Made by a program: the position numbers and the translations under genes
Notes under the pieces: model-generated
The model's database searches: none
Seen by the model: the letters and a program-made list of their open reading frames with translations, nothing else
What the model was told of the DNA's origin: nothing
Shown: one piece after another, positions 48,857 through 58,322 of the stretch
How the letters are laid out: every line of letters starts with the position of its first letter
Position numbering within the stretch: position 1 is the stretch's first letter
Assembly: GCA_030066855.1 (NCBI GenBank)
Contig: JASJAU010000009.1
Coordinates: forward strand, 1-64,000
From: Paracoccaceae bacterium
Lineage (GTDB): Bacteria > Pseudomonadota > Alphaproteobacteria > Rhodobacterales > Rhodobacteraceae
DNA: 64,000 nucleotides
Reading direction: 5' to 3'

Positions 48857-51589
48857 TCAGCTCTCTTCGTCTTCGGCGTCCTCGTCGCTCTCGGCGATCC
48901 ACGCGACCGAGACAACCTCCTCGCCCGCCGCCGTGTTGAACACCCGAACGCCCCCTGCCGCGCGGGAGCGGAACGAGATGTCCTGCACCGGCACGCGGAT
49001 CGACTGTCCGGTCGATGTCGCCAGCATGATCTGATCCGACACCTCGACCGGGAAGCTCGTAATCAGGGGCCCGCCGCGCATGGCCGCATCCATGGCGCGG
49101 ACGCCTTGCCCGCCGCGACCGCGCACCGGGTAGTCATGGCTGGATGACAGCTTCCCGGCGCCCTGGACCGTGATCGTCAGGATCAGGTCTTCCGCCGCCG
49201 ACATCTCGGCATAGCGCTCGGGCGAGAGCGCCACATCCGCCGCCGTCTCCTCGTCGTCGGCCTCCGGCTCCTCGGTGTCGCCCGCGACGGCCCGGCGCAT
49301 CTTCAGATAGGCGGCGCGGTCTTCGGGCGAGGCTTCGAAATGCCGGATCACCGACATGGACACGACCGTGTCGTCTTCGGCCAGACGGATTCCTCGCACC
49401 CCCGTCGAATCGCGGCCCTTGAAGACCCGGACGGCGGTGGTCGGGAAACGGATCGCGCGCCCGCCCGCCGTGATCAGCATCACATCATCCTCCTCGGAGG
49501 CGATCCGCGCGTTCACAAGGCTCACGCCCTCGGGCAGTTTCATCGCGATCTTGCCGTTGGATTTCACGTTGGTGAAATCGCTGAGCGCATTCCGCCGCAC
49601 GTCGCCCGTCGATGTGGCGAAAACGATCTGCAACTCGTCCCACTCGTCCTCGTCGCGATCGACCGGCATCATCGCGGCGATGGAGACGCCGGTCGGGATC
49701 GGCAGGATGTTGACGATCGCCTTGCCGCGCGAGGTGCGTCCGCCAAGCGGCAGGCGCCAGGTCTTCAGCTTGTAGGCCATGCCGTCGGTCGTGAAGAACA
49801 AGAGCTGCGTGTGGGTGTTCGCCACGAAGAGTGTCGTGACGACGTCGTCCTCCTTCAACTCCCCCCCGGACAGGCCTTTGCCGCCGCGTTTCTGTGCGCG
49901 GTAATCGGCTAGCGGCGTGCGCTTGATGTAACCGGACTGCGTGACCGTCACGACCATATCCTCGCGCTCGATCAGGTCCTCGTCTTCCATGTCGCCCGAC
50001 CATTCGGAGATCTCCGTGCGACGCGGCACGGCGAATTGCTCTTTGACGTCTTGGAGCTCGTCCGAGATGATCGCCATGATCCGCTCGCGCGAGGAGAGGA
50101 TGTCGAGGTAGTCCTTGATCTTGGCCGCAAGCTCCTCGAGCTCGTCCGTGACCTCCTTGACGCCGATCTGGGTCAGGCGCTGAAGCCGCAGATCGAGGAT
50201 CGCGCGGGCTTGGGTTTCGGACAGGAAGTACGTGCCATCCTCGTTCAGCTTGTGGGTCGGGTCGTCGATCAGCTGGATGTAGCCGGCGATGTCCATAGCG
50301 GGCCAGCGCCGCTCCATCAGCTTCTGCCGAGCCTCCGCGCCATCGGCCGAGGCGCGGATGGTCGCCACAACCTCGTCCACGTTCGAGACCGCGACGGCCA
50401 GACCGCAGAGCACATGGCTCCGCTCACGCGCCTTGCGCAACTCGAAAGCGGTTCTTCGGGCCACAACTTCCTCGCGGAAGTCGATGAAATGGGTGAGGAA
50501 ATCGCGGAGCGTCAGTGTTTCGGGCCGGCCCCCATTCAGCGCAAGCATGTTGCAAGCGAAAGACGTTTGCATCTGACTGAAGCGCCAGAGCTGGTTCAGC
50601 ACCACATCCGGCGTCGCATCGCGTTTCAGCTCGATCACAACGCGCACGCCGACGCGGTCCGACTCGTCCTGAATGCCGCTGATGCCCTCGATCTTCTTGT
50701 CGCGCACCAGATCCGCGATGCGCTCGATCATCGACGCCTTGTTCACCTGATAGGGGATCTCATCGAGGACAATGGCGTAACGGTCTTTCCTCACCTCCTC
50801 GATCCGGGTCTTGGCGCGGACGATGACGCTGCCGTTGCCTTCCAGATAGGCCTTCCGCGCCCCTGAACGGCCTAGGATCGTACCGCCGGTCGGGAAGTCC
50901 GGACCGGGCACGTACTCCATCAATCGTTCTGTCGAGAGATCCGGGTCTTCGATAAGCGCCAGCGTCGCGTCTACAACCTCGCCCAGATTATGCGGCGGAA
51001 TACGCGTCGCCATGCCAACGGCGATGCCTTCGGCGCCGTTCACCAGGATGTTCGGGTAACGCGCAGGAACGACCGTCGGCTCCTGGCGCTTACCGTCGAA
51101 GCTGTCCTGGAAGTCAACTGTGTCTTTCTCGATGTCATCGAGAAGCACCCTCGCTGCCTTGTCGAGCCGCGCTTCGGTGTAGCGGAAAGCAGCTGGGGGA
51201 TCGCCGTCCATCGAACCGAAATTGCCCTGACCGTCGATCAGGGGCAGAGACATCGAGAAGTCCTGCGCCATCCGGACGAGCGCGGCGTAAATCGCGCTGT
51301 CACCGTGCGGGTGGTAGTACCCCATGACTTCGCCCACGGGCGTCGCCGACTTGTTGTAGGACTTGTCGTGCGTGTAGCCCTTGTCGTTCATATGGAACAG
51401 AATCCGCCGGTGGACTGGCTTCAATCCATCGCGCAGATCGGGGATCGCCCGGCTCACGATGACCGACATCGCGTAGTCGAGATAGGACGCCCGCATCTCG
51501 TCCTCGATCGAGATGCTCGGCCCGTCGTGCCGCGGGCCCTCCGGCATCATTTCATCCATGTTTTCTGGGGGTTCCGGAGTGTCGGACAA
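48857..51589 (-). CDS. gyrA: DNA gyrase subunit A
   Basis: 910-residue type II topoisomerase subunit. Catalytic Tyr137 in AFRYTEARL, GyrA box in RAQKRGGKG near residue 560, and six beta-pinwheel repeats in the C-terminal half. The quinolone-determining loop reads [17 protein letters not shown]: Ser98 equals E. coli Ser83, but Ala102 stands where E. coli has Asp87. Start is TTG 51587-51589; the next ATG is at residue 11. Length is near the family norm. Confidence 0.95.
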   Translation of the reverse strand: MSDTPEPPENMDEMMPEGPRHDGPSISIEDEMRASYLDYAMSVIVSRAIPDLRDGLKPVHRRILFHMNDKGYTHDKSYNKSATPVGEVMGYYHPHGDSAIYAALVRMAQDFSMSLPLIDGQGNFGSMDGDPPAAFRYTEARLDKAARVLLDDIEKDTVDFQDSFDGKRQEPTVVPARYPNILVNGAEGIAVGMATRIPPHNLGEVVDATLALIEDPDLSTERLMEYVPGPDFPTGGTILGRSGARKAYLEGNGSVIVRAKTRIEEVRKDRYAIVLDEIPYQVNKASMIERIADLVRDKKIEGISGIQDESDRVGVRVVIELKRDATPDVVLNQLWRFSQMQTSFACNMLALNGGRPETLTLRDFLTHFIDFREEVVARRTAFELRKARERSHVLCGLAVAVSNVDEVVATIRASADGAEARQKLMERRWPAMDIAGYIQLIDDPTHKLNEDGTYFLSETQARAILDLRLQRLTQIGVKEVTDELEELAAKIKDYLDILSSRERIMAIISDELQDVKEQFAVPRRTEISEWSGDMEDEDLIEREDMVVTVTQSGYIKRTPLADYRAQKRGGKGLSGGELKEDDVVTTLFVANTHTQLLFFTTDGMAYKLKTWRLPLGGRTSRGKAIVNILPIPTGVSIAAMMPVDRDEDEWDELQIVFATSTGDVRRNALSDFTNVKSNGKIAMKLPEGVSLVNARIASEEDDVMLITAGGRAIRFPTTAVRVFKGRDSTGVRGIRLAEDDTVVSMSVIRHFEASPEDRAAYLKMRRAVAGDTEEPEADDEETAADVALSPERYAEMSAAEDLILTITVQGAGKLSSSHDYPVRGRGGQGVRAMDAAMRGGPLITSFPVEVSDQIMLATSTGQSIRVPVQDISFRSRAAGGVRVFNTAAGEEVVSVAWIAESDEDAEDEES

Positions 51590-51691
51590 GGTCTGCTCGC
51601 TTTTTCTTCAGGCCCCAATATCTGGGCTATTTCATTCTACCAGACCACAAGAGATAGGTGCAACGGGCGTTTCCGAAATGCCTGTCAGCCG

Positions 51692-51719
51692 ACTCTATAG
51701 AGTGATAACACCCTGTTAT
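51692..51719. promoter_or_regulatory. Two adjacent dyads between gyrA and usg
   Basis: ACTCTATAGAGT (51692-51703) is a perfect 12-base palindrome. One base later ATAACA-CCC-TGTTAT (51705-51719) is a perfect inverted repeat. Both lie in the 189-base AT-rich gap of two divergent genes, a likely place for operators. No known regulator is assigned. Confidence 0.4.
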
Positions 51720-51778
51720 TATTGAAAAGTTAGCCCGGCTGTGCCTCAATTCGGAAAAGAGCAGTTTGAGAGGTGACC

Positions 51779-52048
51779 ATGGGTGTTTCGGAAACCGAGC
51801 TGATGCTCAAGGGATACGGGCTTACAACCGCCGAGCTTTACTACCGGATGCCGGACTTTCAGAACGTCCTCAATACCTTCATCTGGCAGGATTACGACAT
51901 CGCGCCGGACCATCCGAAGCTGTTCGAATTCATCGAATACTGGCAGGACAAGATCGAAGGCCCGCTGCACTCCGTCCGCTTTGTTCACCGCAAGAAGATC
52001 GCGGCGGGCGAGTGGCGGAACATCACGGGCGAGTTCACGCTGAACTGA
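51779..52048 (+). CDS. usg: Usg family protein
   Basis: 89-residue protein typical of alphaproteobacteria, of unknown function. YGLTTAELYYRMPDF, VLNTFIWQDYDIAPD HPKLFEFIEYW and the HRKKIAAGEWRNI end are family marks. ATG 51779 has AGAGGTG just upstream; the GTG six bases before is less likely. Its last 14 bases overlap the 3' end of dsbB. Confidence 0.88.
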   Translation: MGVSETELMLKGYGLTTAELYYRMPDFQNVLNTFIWQDYDIAPDHPKLFEFIEYWQDKIEGPLHSVRFVHRKKIAAGEWRNITGEFTLN

Positions 52049-52514
52049 CTTCCTTGTTCCGAAGCGCCACGATCCAGAGCAGCATTAGCCCGTAGGAGAT
52101 GATCGCGTTCCAGCTCGCCATGCTGAGCCCGAGAAACGCCCAGGCGACTTCGTCGCACATGACGATATTCACTGGCGTGTCGAGCGACAGAAGCTCAGCG
52201 CCCGTCATCTCCGCCATCGAGCTCGAGCCGCCGCTGCAAGAGGCCGGACCCTCCCACCAGCCTTGCTCGACGCCGGTGTGGTAAACCCCGATCCCGGCGG
52301 TCGCCAGCGCGCCCAAAGCGCCCGCGAGCCCCCAGATGAAGAGTGGACCGGTCAGAACAACCAGCGCACCCGCCGCGACAGCCGCGCCGTGCGGCCAGCG
52401 CTGCCAGATGCACATCTGACAGGGCGCGTAGCCCGCCAGCTGAAACGCAAACGCGCCCAAGAGAAGCGCGAGCGAGCCGGCGGCGGCGAGATACATGAGG
52501 TTGGCGCGTGTCAC
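52035..52514 (-). CDS. dsbB: Disulfide bond formation protein DsbB
   Basis: 159-residue inner-membrane protein with four hydrophobic segments. First redox pair in YAPCQMCIWQRWPH, second pair in ASCSGG and IVMCDEVAW, so it should re-oxidise DsbA with quinone. I chose GTG 52514, which overlaps the upstream stop (GTGA) and has an AGG ten bases before it; ATG 52496 is the alternative. Confidence 0.88.
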   Translation of the reverse strand: MTRANLMYLAAAGSLALLLGAFAFQLAGYAPCQMCIWQRWPHGAAVAAGALVVLTGPLFIWGLAGALGALATAGIGVYHTGVEQGWWEGPASCSGGSSSMAEMTGAELLSLDTPVNIVMCDEVAWAFLGLSMASWNAIISYGLMLLWIVALRNKEVSSA

Positions 52515-53089
52515 AGGAACCTGATCGCGTAGAACCCGCCGATGAGCAGAATGATGAACACTGTGAAGAGTAACCCGAGGTACTTTTCGATAAACAGGCG
52601 AATTGGCGCGCCGAATTTCCAGAGAAGCGCCGCTACGATGAAGAAGCGGAACCCGCGCGCGATAATGGACGAGATCACGAAGACCGGGATCGACAGGCCG
52701 GTCCAGCCCGACATGATCGTGATGACCTTGTAAGGGAAGGGCGTGACGCCTGCGAACAACACGGCCCACGCGCCATATGCATTGAACCGCTCATTGAACT
52801 CCAAGACGCTGTCTGTCTTGCCGTAGAAGTCCAGGACGGGCTGGCCCACGGCCTCGAACACGAACGCGCCGATCGCGTAGCCGGCAAGACCGCCGAGAAC
52901 GGATGAGACAGTCGCGACGCCCGCGATCAGAAACGCCCGTTTCGGCGCTGCGATGATCATCGGGATCATCAGGATGTCGGGCGGAATCGGAAAGACCGAG
53001 CTTTCGATGAAGGCGACGAACGCCAAAGCCCAAAGCGCCCGCGGATGGGCGCTAAGCGCAAGGGTCCAGTCGTAGAGTCTTCTGATCAT
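52511..53089 (-). CDS. YqaA/DedA-like (VTT/SNARE-associated) membrane protein
   Basis: 192-residue membrane protein of the YqaA branch of the DedA superfamily. Segments FIESSVFPIPPDILMIPMI and the re-entrant region FAGVTPFPYKVITIMSGW are typical. The related YqaA and DedA proteins influence lipid carrier flipping and envelope stability. ATG 53089 (MIRRLYDW) is preferred over the frame to 53143. dsbB is coupled downstream. Confidence 0.87.
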   Translation of the reverse strand: MIRRLYDWTLALSAHPRALWALAFVAFIESSVFPIPPDILMIPMIIAAPKRAFLIAGVATVSSVLGGLAGYAIGAFVFEAVGQPVLDFYGKTDSVLEFNERFNAYGAWAVLFAGVTPFPYKVITIMSGWTGLSIPVFVISSIIARGFRFFIVAALLWKFGAPIRLFIEKYLGLLFTVFIILLIGGFYAIRFL

Positions 53090-53269
53090 CGCCTGCCTCG
53101 TCCGGCTCAAGAGCCACGCCCGCGCGTCGCCGTCAAGGCGCAAGCGGACGCAGGCGCGGCGGTGTGTCGGGAATGGAGCAACGCAGCGGAAAAAGCGCTG
53201 ACAGGAAGAGAGGCGCCGGCCTTTGGCGCTTTCCCTTGTGCCCGGGGCGGGTTAAGAGAAACGCGGTGC

Positions 53270-53355
53270 GCCCGAGTGGCGGAATGGTAGACGCAGCGGA
53301 TTCAAAATCCGCCGATGGCAACATCGTGCGAGTTCGAGTCTCGCCTCGGGCACCA
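53270..53355 (+). tRNA. tRNA-Leu (anticodon CAA)
   Basis: Acceptor stem GCCCGAG / CTCGGGC, anticodon stem GCGGA / TCCGC with loop TTCAAAA giving anticodon CAA (UUG codons), class II variable arm, T arm with GTTCGAGTC, discriminator A and encoded CCA. Length 86 with CCA is right for leucine tRNA. It stands alone, in front of modA. Confidence 0.95.
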
Positions 53356-53436
53356 CTCATCCCCAAGGCCAAGTGTCGCGTCGAATCCGGATGTCGGGAC
53401 CTTGCAAATCCGGAGATTGCGTGGCCAGAAGGGCGG

Positions 53437-54159
53437 ATGAGACGTTTTTTCTGCGCCCTGGCGCTTCTTGTCGCCTGCGTTCGGCCCGCCGCCGCCGAAG
53501 ACGTGACGATCGCGGTCGCGTCCAATTTTCTGTCGACGGCGGAGCGGCTGGTTGAGGTTTTCGAGGCGGCGTCCGGCCATGATGCGACTATCGCGCATGG
53601 CTCGACCGGGCAGATCTACGCCCAGATCGTCTCTGGCGCCCCGTTTGACGTGTTTCTCGCCGCCGATGCCCAGCGACCCGCTCTGCTTCGACAGGATGGG
53701 CTTGCCGAAATGACGCGCACCTACGCTTTAGGCAAGCTGGTCTTGGTCTCCCGAATACCGGTCACGGAAGACTCGATCTCGGAGGCCTTCGCCGGTCAGA
53801 ACGTCGCGCTCGCCGATCCGATCGTCGCGCCCTACGGCCTGGCCTCTACATCGGCGATGGAGCGGCTGCGTTTGGATACCGCAACCTTCCAGCCAATTCT
53901 CGTCGCCAATGTCGCGCAGGTCGCGACGGTCTTCGCCACCGGCAACGCCGATTTCGCCTTCATCGCCGAAGCGCTGCTGCCGCGCCTTGCGGCCGATCAC
54001 GTGCTCCCGCTTGCCGGCAAGCACCCGCCCATCCGCCAGGACGCGGCGCTGCTCGTCCGCGCAGCGGACAATCCCGCGGCGATGGCGTTCTGGACGTTCC
54101 TCGAAACCGAGGAAGCGCGATCCATCATCGGCGCGGCAGGGTACGATCTGCCGGAATGA
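53437..54159 (+). CDS. modA: Molybdate ABC transporter substrate-binding protein
   Basis: 240-residue periplasmic protein. Signal peptide residues 1-20 (ending PAAAED), then VTIAVASNFLSTAE and HGSTGQIYAQI, the two oxyanion-binding serine segments of ModA, and FDVFLAADAQRP. ATG 53437 has AGAAGGGCGG before it; the open frame upstream covers the tRNA and is not coding. ModB overlaps by ATGA. Confidence 0.95.
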   Translation: MRRFFCALALLVACVRPAAAEDVTIAVASNFLSTAERLVEVFEAASGHDATIAHGSTGQIYAQIVSGAPFDVFLAADAQRPALLRQDGLAEMTRTYALGKLVLVSRIPVTEDSISEAFAGQNVALADPIVAPYGLASTSAMERLRLDTATFQPILVANVAQVATVFATGNADFAFIAEALLPRLAADHVLPLAGKHPPIRQDAALLVRAADNPAAMAFWTFLETEEARSIIGAAGYDLPE

Positions 54160-54827
54160 ACCTCTGGCCAGTCATATCGCTTACCCTGCAACTGGCGGCG
54201 ATAACAACGGTCATTCTGATGACGTTGGCTTTACCTCTGGCCTGGTGGCTGGCCACCACCCAAAGCCGCGTCCGCCCTGTCATCGAAGCCATCACCGCAC
54301 TGCCGCTCGTGCTGCCGCCGACGGTGCTTGGCTTTTACCTATTGATCCTGATGAGCCCGCAGAGTGCCCTCGGATCGTTCTGGGTGCGGATGAGGGGAGA
54401 GTCGCTTACCTTCTCCTTCACCGGCCTCGTCATCGCGTCGCTGTTCTATTCTCTGCCATTCGCCGTGCAGCCGCTGCAAACGGCTTTAATGGCGGTTCCT
54501 CAGGCGACCGTCGACGCGGCGAGAACGCTAGGCGCTTCGGCCAGAGACGCGTTCTTCTCGATCTCGCTTCCTCTGGCCCGCCGGGGATTTCTGACAGCCG
54601 CCGTGTTGACGTTCGCGCACACGATCGGCGAATTCGGCGTCGTTCTGATGGTGGGCGGGAACATCCCCGGCAAAACCCGGGTGATTTCGATCGAGATCTT
54701 CACCGCGGTGGAAACGCTCGACTACGGCACGGCGCATGTACTCTCGGCCGGGCTGCTGATCTTCTCCTTCGGCGTACTGACGCTTGTATACGCGCTGAAC
54801 CGGAAGGGAGGAGCGCGGCTTGGCTAG
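54156..54827 (+). CDS. modB: Molybdate ABC transporter permease
   Basis: 223-residue membrane protein with five to six hydrophobic segments. The ABC-permease EAA loop reads DAARTLGASARDAFFSISLP near residue 125. Start overlaps the modA stop and end overlaps modC by eight bases. Together they form the modABC unit. Confidence 0.95.
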   Translation: MNLWPVISLTLQLAAITTVILMTLALPLAWWLATTQSRVRPVIEAITALPLVLPPTVLGFYLLILMSPQSALGSFWVRMRGESLTFSFTGLVIASLFYSLPFAVQPLQTALMAVPQATVDAARTLGASARDAFFSISLPLARRGFLTAAVLTFAHTIGEFGVVLMVGGNIPGKTRVISIEIFTAVETLDYGTAHVLSAGLLIFSFGVLTLVYALNRKGGARLG

Positions 54828-55854
54828 AACGCTGGCCTTCAAGGCGCGTCTCGCGCGCGGCCCCGACTTCGTACTCGATGCCGAGGCGGTGATCCCTCTT
54901 GAAGGCGTCACCGCGATCGCCGGCCAGTCCGGCAGTGGCAAGACGACGCTTTTGCGGGCGCTCGCCGGCCTCGACCAGCAAAAAGGCGATGCGGTCCGTG
55001 TGGATTTTGCAGGTCAGGCCTGGGACGATGCTGAGCGCCACACGCCACCGGAAGAGCGGCGGGTCGGTTTCGTCTTTCAGGACCCGAGTCTCTTTCCCCA
55101 CCTCTCGGTCGAACAGAACCTCCGCTACGGCGCCCGGCGACGTCAGATCGCGTCGCTAGATGCGATTGTGGATGCGCTGGACCTCAAGTCCCTGCTTCCC
55201 CGCGCGACAGAGGGCCTTTCCGGCGGCGAGGCGCGCCGCGTCGCGCTGGCCCGGGCGCTCGCCTCCGACCCGGCGGTTCTGTTCCTCGACGAACCGCTCT
55301 CCGGCATGGATTGGGACCGCAAGGGCGAAGTTCTCCCCTATCTCGCCCGAGCAGTGAGCGAGGCGCAGGTGCCGGCGCTCTACGTTACCCACGCCGCCGA
55401 CGAGATCGCCATGCTCGCCGATCGGGTTCTCACGATGGATGCGGGTCAGGTCGTCGGATGGGCGCCGCCGCCGATCCGAATGTCCGCGCGCGTCGAGGGG
55501 ATCGGTCCGAACGGCATGCTGATCGCGCTCGATGGCGCGACTGAAGGCAAGGGCCGGTTCAGCGTGCCCATCCGCGCCCGGGTGGGAGAGGCTATCGGCC
55601 TTGGGGTTCCCGCCGACAGCCTGATGGTCAGCGCGACCCATCCCGGCAACAGCTCTGCGGCAATGGTGGTGCCGGCGGATATTCTTGACGGGGCCAATGA
55701 CGGATCAGGCATCCGGGTCTCGGTCTTCGGGCAGGAAGTACATCTCCCGATGCTCGATATCGGGCTCACCGGATCGCGGGTCTGGCTATCGATCCTCAGG
55801 GCCCTGCCGCGCCCCGAGCCGCGCGATTCGCAGGCCGACGCAAACCACGATTAA
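54820..55854 (+). CDS. modC: Molybdate ABC transporter ATP-binding protein
   Basis: 344-residue protein: Walker A GQSGSGKTTLLRALAG near residue 32, signature LSGGEARRVALARAL, Walker B VLFLDEPLSGMD, then a C-terminal mop-type domain (from about residue 225) that can bind oxyanion and regulate transport. TTG start with GGGAGGAG just upstream. No ModE-type palindrome is seen before modA. Confidence 0.94.
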   Translation: MARTLAFKARLARGPDFVLDAEAVIPLEGVTAIAGQSGSGKTTLLRALAGLDQQKGDAVRVDFAGQAWDDAERHTPPEERRVGFVFQDPSLFPHLSVEQNLRYGARRRQIASLDAIVDALDLKSLLPRATEGLSGGEARRVALARALASDPAVLFLDEPLSGMDWDRKGEVLPYLARAVSEAQVPALYVTHAADEIAMLADRVLTMDAGQVVGWAPPPIRMSARVEGIGPNGMLIALDGATEGKGRFSVPIRARVGEAIGLGVPADSLMVSATHPGNSSAAMVVPADILDGANDGSGIRVSVFGQEVHLPMLDIGLTGSRVWLSILRALPRPEPRDSQADANHD

Positions 55855-55863
55855 CCAATCGTG
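55846..55863 (+). terminator. Hairpin at end of modC
   Basis: Stem CACGATT / AATCGTG with a four-base loop AACC that includes part of the modC stop codon. There is no T-run after it, so it may protect the 3' end or end transcription only weakly. Confidence 0.4.
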
Positions 55864-56331
55864 CGCGTTGCGGAGCATTGGTTCGCCCGCAGTAACGGAC
55901 CAATTCGGGCGTCGCGGCCACAGAAAGGGCATGAAGTCGCTTTCTTCCCCGCCGGTCTTTTAGTTCCGAATACGAAACAATGCGGCTGAAGAGCGCGGTC
56001 CCTGACAGAGAGATGCTCTCTCCATCGCCCATATTTTCATGAGGTTTCTTAGATGTCAGCTATTCACTCTCTGTTTCCAAATTTGCGACAGTTCTGAGAA
56101 TGAACCGGTTCCGCCTCCTCTACGGGTGGCCACAATTTGCAACAAGTAGCGCCCCCAGCCGCCTTGTTTCCGCCTTTTTTCCTTTGGCCACCGGCCCGTG
56201 CCGGGTAGCGTTGAGTCACCTCGCTGGGGGGTAGTGCAGCGGCAATGGGGGTGCCGCGCACGCTTCGCGACAGCGGAGCTGGGTATCGAGTGCTGCCGGT
56301 TGGCGGCGGGGATCGATGCGCCCCGTGTGAC
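55864..56331. other. Gene-free stretch between converging modC and nucleotidyltransferase
   Basis: About 470 bases without a supported gene, the longest gap in the window. It holds a small AGAGAG-ATG-CTCTCT hairpin near 56008 and a T-rich patch near 56030-56090, and a 14-codon frame at 56053 with GAGG upstream. No RNA gene, repeat or known operator is recognised. The sequence is lower in GC than its neighbours for about 100 bases. Confidence 0.5.
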
Positions 56332-57021
56332 TTAAGACCCGCGTTTCGGGTCCTCACGGAAGCCGCGTCGGTCCCCGTTTCGTTCCAGCGAGTATGCTTG
56401 GGGCTTTCCCTGCCGCCACACTTTCCAATCCTCCGGCGTATCCAAATCGGTCCGCGCGCGCTGACCGCCAAGATCCACGGCAACCAAAGGCTCGCCTTCG
56501 AAAAGGGTGGACGCGCCACGATCACCTTCAAGGACATCAAAGCTTCGGAGAAGGTAGTCGGGAATAATCGTCGGGTGGCCCAGCCTTCCGTCCTCCGTGG
56601 CGGCGCGAACGACGGCGCCTCCATTCGCCTGGAACTCCAGGTCCAATGCGATGAGGTCCTGAGCGGCGATGTCAGGCATATCGGGCAGAAGAACCATCAT
56701 TCCGAAGTACTCGTGTTCCCCTGCGGTCAGGTAGCCAGCCTCGATTTCGCGAAGCGCGGCTCGCGCGCCCGCGCGAAGAGTCGCGGCCATGCCTTCATCG
56801 GCGTCGGGAACCGGCACAACCTCGACTTCCAGGTTGCGAAGCGCCTTGTCGTGGACTTGGTCGCCTGTCTTGAGCCCGACGAGCACGGGCCCGAGCCCTG
56901 CTGAGAGCGCGATACTTGCGGTTCGCCTCAGGATCGGCTGGCCGTCCAAAGCCTCAAGGAGCTTGTCCCGCCCTTGCATCCGCGTTGACCGGCCGGCGGC
57001 GGGAATGAAGGTGACAATCAC
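56332..57021 (-). CDS. MocA/MobA-like nucleotidyltransferase
   Basis: 229-residue NTP transferase. N-terminal motif IPAAGRSTRMQGRDKLLE is the (L/I)xAGxSxRMxxxK signature, then MMVLLPDMPDIAAQDL with the metal aspartates, and GHPTIIPD. This matches molybdenum cofactor cytidylyl/guanylyltransferases (MocA, MobA). It could instead be another sugar or cofactor nucleotidyltransferase. GTG start overlaps the livM stop (GTGA), so it is coupled to amino-acid transport genes; molybdate transport genes lie convergently next to it. Confidence 0.8.
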   Translation of the reverse strand: MIVTFIPAAGRSTRMQGRDKLLEALDGQPILRRTASIALSAGLGPVLVGLKTGDQVHDKALRNLEVEVVPVPDADEGMAATLRAGARAALREIEAGYLTAGEHEYFGMMVLLPDMPDIAAQDLIALDLEFQANGGAVVRAATEDGRLGHPTIIPDYLLRSFDVLEGDRGASTLFEGEPLVAVDLGGQRARTDLDTPEDWKVWRQGKPQAYSLERNGDRRGFREDPKRGS

Positions 57022-58322
57022 CGTTCCGGAATCAATCCGCGCGGGCTGAACCGGAGGACGAGAATAAGGATCAGCCCCATGGTCAGCAGCCTCATGTGCG
57101 CCGCGCTGTCCAAAAGATGCTCTTTTAGCCAGAATCCGTCGGTCATGCCCGCCGTTATGAAGCCAATGAGTGTCTGTCCGAAGGGTTCGACCATGACCCA
57201 AAGATACCAGATCAGGAAGCCGCCCAGTACGGCGCCGAAATTGTTGCCTGAGCCGCCGACGATCACCATGACCCAGACGAGGAACGTGAACCGGAGCGGC
57301 TGGTAGGACGCCGGCGTGAGCTGCCCGTCAAGCGTTGTCATCATCGCCCCGGCCAGACCGCACACGGCAGAACCAAGGATGAAGACCTGAAGATGCCGCC
57401 CGGTCACATCCTTGCCCATGGCCTCGGCCGCGACTTCGTTGTCACGGATGGCGCGCATCATCCGGCCCCAGGGCGAGTTCAGCGCCGATTGTGTCAGCCA
57501 AAGAAGAAGAGCCAGAAAGCCTAAAAACAGCCCCGAGTAGGCGAGTTTCACCGTGATTGACGAGGCGGTCACGGGATCGAACCCCCAACCCGTCACCCGG
57601 TCGACGAATCCGGGATCGTTTTGCAGGTCGATCTCATAGGGAACCGGGCGGGGCAGACCGATGACGTTCTTTACGCCCCGGGCCAGCCAATCCTCGTTTT
57701 TCATGACCGCGATAATGATCTCGGCGATCCCGAGCGTCGCGATAGCGAGATAGTCCGAGCGCAGCCCCAAGGCCGTCTTGCCCACGACCCAGGCGGCTCC
57801 GGCGGCAAGCGCAGCGCCAACGGGCCAGGCAATGATGACCGGCAGGCCAAGCCCGCCCAGGTACCCGGTCGCGGCGGGATTGACGCGCTCAATGGCCTCG
57901 ACCGCCGGGTCGAAAAGGGCGCGGAAAACGAAAAAGCCGACGACAAGGAGCGCTATCAGAAGGGCCGTCCGCCTCAACCCGCGCTCCATCCGCCTCCAGA
58001 GCACAACGGCGCCGACAATCGTGCCGAGACCCGCGATCAACGCCGCAATGACCCGCAATCCGCCAGCCGCCCATGCATCATTCACGGGAGGCATCGCCAC
58101 AATGACGGCCCCAAGCCCACCGAGGGCGACGAATCCCATGACCCCGACGTTGAAGAGCCCTGCGTAGCCCCACTGCATGTTCACCCCTAGCGCCATGATC
58201 GCCGAGATCAGCCCCATGTTGAAAATGCCAAGCGCGACATTCCAGCTTTGCAGAAAGCCCGTGGCAACGATCAACCCGAAGACGATGAAGAACAGCGCGA
58301 TATCACGGGGTTGGAGCGTCAT
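57018..58322 (-). CDS. livM: Branched-chain amino acid ABC transporter permease LivM
   Basis: 434-residue multispanning permease, longer than LivM norm because of a loop region (about residues 105-160) with charged and hydrophobic parts. The transmembrane-domain segment MRAIRDNEVAAEAMGKDVTGRHLQVF, a LivM mark, is intact. ATG overlaps the livH stop. Part of the leftward operon livK-livG-livF-(unknown)-livH-livM. Confidence 0.93.
   Translation of the reverse strand: MTLQPRDIALFFIVFGLIVATGFLQSWNVALGIFNMGLISAIMALGVNMQWGYAGLFNVGVMGFVALGGLGAVIVAMPPVNDAWAAGGLRVIAALIAGLGTIVGAVVLWRRMERGLRRTALLIALLVVGFFVFRALFDPAVEAIERVNPAATGYLGGLGLPVIIAWPVGAALAAGAAWVVGKTALGLRSDYLAIATLGIAEIIIAVMKNEDWLARGVKNVIGLPRPVPYEIDLQNDPGFVDRVTGWGFDPVTASSITVKLAYSGLFLGFLALLLWLTQSALNSPWGRMMRAIRDNEVAAEAMGKDVTGRHLQVFILGSAVCGLAGAMMTTLDGQLTPASYQPLRFTFLVWVMVIVGGSGNNFGAVLGGFLIWYLWVMVEPFGQTLIGFITAGMTDGFWLKEHLLDSAAHMRLLTMGLILILVLRFSPRGLIPER

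Noticed and set aside
53356-53436. ModE-type operator before modA
   Set aside because: I searched the 81-base gap for a palindromic ModE site and saw none.
56053-56097. 14-codon frame with GAGG upstream in the long gap
   Set aside because: No gene follows on the same strand that it could lead, and no coding evidence.
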